From NCBI GenBank assembly GCA_017480495.1, contig JAFVAQ010000006.1:1-40687 (forward strand): a stretch of 40,687 nucleotides of DNA, given 5' to 3'. Below are positions 38,988-40,687 of the stretch, in pieces. The notes under the pieces are model-generated. The model worked only from the letters and a program-made list of their open reading frames with translations. It was not told the origin of the DNA and made no database searches. How positions within the stretch are numbered: the first letter of the stretch is position 1; each line of letters opens with the position of its first letter. This DNA comes from Eubacterium sp. (GTDB lineage Bacteria > Bacillota > Clostridia > Lachnospirales > Lachnospiraceae). The position numbers and the translations under genes are program-made.

Positions 38988-39100
38988 AGGATAGCCCGTG
39001 AACCTTATGTCAAGAGACTTTCGCGGCATATCCTCACAGTTGGCTCACGCCAACTGCTCCGGTATTCCACGGTTCCCTTGACAACGGTTCCGCGCCGGAG
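38988..39100. other. GC-rich multi-hairpin segment between IS end and transposase stop
   Basis: Three consecutive stems can form: AGGATA..CCGTGAA (38988-39002) with TTCGCGG..TATCCT (39020-39034); CAGTTGGC (39037-39044) with GCCAACTG (39049-39056); and CTCCGG (39057-39062) with CCGGAG (39095-39100). The loops of the first and third are complementary (TGTCAAG 39008-39014 with CTTGACA 39077-39083), flanked by GAACC/GGTTC, allowing an alternative long stem. ACGGTTCC is repeated 15 bp apart in the third loop. No convincing protein is encoded. Confidence 0.6.
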
Positions 39101-39103
39101 TGA

Positions 39104-40555
39104 TTAATTACATTTTTGAGTTTGGATGTTTTGGATGGTTTGTTGACCAAGGAAAATTAGAAGCTGCCATTTTCCTGGCATGTTCTCTGCACCTTTGAGT
39201 AGTTCAACTTCATTTAACACGTTGTAACCCTTTTCTTTATGAGGTCTTAAAAAGTTGTAGTAAGCTACCCAGAGAGCTAAGTCGTAGTTGGCACCATCAA
39301 TGTTATCAAAACCGTTAGTAGGTCGATACGATTGTTTGTAAGTACGGTTGAGACGTTCGATTAACTGCTTATAAGGTCTGAATTCTTTAGATACTTCATC
39401 GTCGTTTGTTAGTCCGATAACCTGAGTGATATCAAACTGGAATTTATCACCGTACTCTCTGAAGAATTGTTGAGCGGCCAGAGGATAAGCACTGTAACCG
39501 TCTGCAATAAAGCGGAACTTTTCAGGAAGTTCTTTAAGGTGTTTGAAAGCCATTCTCATTGCGAGAATGCATGGACCTACGCCACGATTATCAGAAATCT
39601 GATATCCGATGATGGATCGCTTGGCTGCATCCATGATAAACCAGATATAACCTTTGATACCTCGGATTTTGATGTAAGTTTCATCAGCGGTAAATACATT
39701 TTTTGTATCATAATCGTAGTTATCTACGAAAGGTTTTACACAGATGGCGGCGGTTTTGCAGTAGTTAGCTACCTGTTGATGAGATATAGATATGCCATGG
39801 ATATCTTTAAGAGCCTGAGCGGTTTTACGGAGTGATAATCCAAGATTGACTTTGTATGTAAGACAAAGTCCCATAACGTTCTTATCAAATTTAGAGAACT
39901 TGAGTGATGAAGCTCCTTTTGGAAGAGAGTTCAGATCCATCTTAAAGAAATCTATAGTGAATTCACGATAGATGTAGTGGAGCTTATATTTGTATTTATT
40001 ATTTTTAAGGTCCTGTTTATCGACTTTCTTAAGATTTTTGACATAGTAAGGGCATTTTGGATTTATACATTTGTGGATGATGAAATGTTTTCTGTCCTTC
40101 TTCCTTTCCAGGGAATGATTACAATGAGGGCACTTCAAGGTGATGGTTTTACTGAAACGATTTTCATCGGGGGAAAACAGGTTTTGACAAACTTTACAAA
40201 GAAGCTGACCTTTCTTTCCGTTGTTACGGTAGAGGAAAATAGAAGGAGCATTACAAAGCGGACAACTGCAGTTTTCCGGAATGTTAGATTCGGAGCGATA
40301 ACGGACAGGCTTGATAGTCTTATGATAACGCAATTCATAGTACTTGATTAGATCCTGCCACTGCCAATCCTGTTTCCGATAAATGATCTTAGGGAGTTCG
40401 TCGGTCTTAAGTTTTTGATACTTAGGCGAATGAGAATCATCAAAAGCCCATTGCTTAAGAGGAATGTACTTACAGATAAAGTTGATCAACCAGCAATTTT
40501 GTTGATAAAGATATTGAATGATTTGAAGTAAATAAAGTATAATGTTCACGAGCAT
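39104..40555 (-). CDS. DDE-type transposase with N-terminal zinc-binding motifs
   Basis: The 483-residue protein has a zinc-binding N-terminal half with CPLC...CKVC and CPHC...CINPKC pairs (about 95-175), a helix-turn-helix-like region (LSLRKTAQALKDIHGISISHQQVANYC) and an RNase H-like catalytic domain with candidate DDE residues in FTADETYIKI, FIADGYSAY and LIERLNRTYKQ. The D-to-E spacing (about 47 residues) differs from IS6, so I leave the family open. AAGGAGA lies just before the ATG. The frame is intact, so the element may be active. Terminal inverted repeats flank the gene. Confidence 0.9.
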   Translation of the reverse strand: MLVNIILYLLQIIQYLYQQNCWLINFICKYIPLKQWAFDDSHSPKYQKLKTDELPKIIYRKQDWQWQDLIKYYELRYHKTIKPVRYRSESNIPENCSCPLCNAPSIFLYRNNGKKGQLLCKVCQNLFSPDENRFSKTITLKCPHCNHSLERKKDRKHFIIHKCINPKCPYYVKNLKKVDKQDLKNNKYKYKLHYIYREFTIDFFKMDLNSLPKGASSLKFSKFDKNVMGLCLTYKVNLGLSLRKTAQALKDIHGISISHQQVANYCKTAAICVKPFVDNYDYDTKNVFTADETYIKIRGIKGYIWFIMDAAKRSIIGYQISDNRGVGPCILAMRMAFKHLKELPEKFRFIADGYSAYPLAAQQFFREYGDKFQFDITQVIGLTNDDEVSKEFRPYKQLIERLNRTYKQSYRPTNGFDNIDGANYDLALWVAYYNFLRPHKEKGYNVLNEVELLKGAENMPGKWQLLIFLGQQTIQNIQTQKCN

Positions 40556-40687
40556 TGTCTCCTTGTTGGTAATGGTTTTTCGTCGAACTCATTATACTTC
40601 TTATAGGGGGTCAATGCTCTTTTTATTTGCTAGACCTCTAAAATAAAGGATTTAGATATAAAAAAAGGTGTGTCTTTTGACACTACC
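40556..40687. other. Right end of the insertion sequence, upstream of the transposase gene
   Basis: This 132-bp segment should hold the transposase promoter; TATAAT is present on the minus strand around 40595-40600, but no -35 at normal spacing. The terminal 21 bp contain the right inverted repeat (40676-40685) and can form a short bulged hairpin (GGT-GTGTC with GACAC-T-ACC). Confidence 0.55.

Larger units (their letters stand above)
38884..40687 (-). mobile_element. Insertion sequence with terminal inverted repeats, about 1.8 kb
   Basis: TAGTGTCAAA at 38886-38895 and its complement TTTGACACTA at 40676-40685 form 10-bp perfect terminal inverted repeats; adding the flanking bases gives GATAGTGTCAAA versus GGTAGTGTCAAA, so the element may run from 38884 to 40687, the window end. 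It encodes one DDE transposase (39104-40555, minus) and about 220 bp of structured non-coding DNA between the left repeat and the transposase stop. The right flank is not in view, so a target duplication cannot be checked. The family is not assigned. Confidence 0.75.

Noticed and set aside
38988-39100. Integron attC-type site
   Set aside because: The hairpins lack the conserved attC core ends and bulged arm pattern, and no integron integrase is present.
38895-39107. 70-residue plus-strand reading frame after aroA
   Set aside because: It runs through the paired hairpin segment of the insertion sequence, has no ribosome binding site and its composition follows the stems, so it is a by-product of structured DNA.

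Overview
The window looks like a chromosomal segment of a low-to-mid GC Gram-positive anaerobe of the Clostridia, most likely family Lachnospiraceae. The evidence is gene content and order: hpf-secA-prfB, tmk-holB-ricT-trmN6-rsmI, a MurT/GatD lipid II amidation pair, YhaM, MutS2, MecA, a two-cluster ferredoxin and MEP-pathway IspE. This placement is inference; no rRNA gene is present to confirm it.

Layout. 1-560: remains of mobile DNA (C-terminal end of an IS30-type transposase, a GC-rich multi-stem palindromic element at 293-394, and three 19-bp-spaced repeats resembling an IS21-type end). 570-1896: an unknown membrane protein, a TerB-like protein and a perfect 29-bp inverted repeat. 1896-4282 (minus): glmM and yhaM. 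4438-10834 (plus): mutS2, an OmpR-type response regulator, its histidine kinase, an Lrp-type regulator and a class I aminotransferase, closed by a strong terminator. 10875-18000 (minus): hpf, then secA-prfB-hom-lysC; lysC carries a strong internal ribosome binding site and start for a second, shorter product. 18001-20156: regulatory DNA and a secreted NlpC/P60 wall hydrolase with WalR-like direct repeats upstream. 20157-23845 (plus): murT-gatD-tsaC-rpiB. 23865-25091: mecA, a candidate orphan small RNA and a ferredoxin gene too short for many gene finders. 25193-35542 (minus): a long cluster of PPK2-type phosphotransferase, larC1-larB, LUD protein, ispE, CapA-like protein, tmk, holB, ricT, trmN6 and rsmI. 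35691-38884 (plus): two related membrane proteins and aroA. 38884-40687: a complete or nearly complete insertion sequence with terminal inverted repeats, a DDE transposase and an unusually structured non-coding segment.

Functionally, most genes are core housekeeping: cell-wall precursor synthesis (glmM, murT, gatD, NlpC/P60), protein export and translation (secA, prfB, hpf, tsaC, rsmI, trmN6), replication (holB, tmk), aspartate-family and aromatic amino acid synthesis (lysC, hom, aroA) and protein or RNA turnover (mecA, yhaM, ricT). I found no convincing new defence or CRISPR system. The best candidates for undescribed biology are the orphan RNA at 24683-24835, whose 5' loop can pair with its own terminator loop, the two structured segments next to the transposase genes, and a LarC protein that stops exactly at the LarC1/LarC2 boundary. 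Smaller points are the prfB gene without its usual frameshift site and the tandem membrane-protein pair. RNA folds, promoters and family placements were read by eye; no folding energies or searches were computed.
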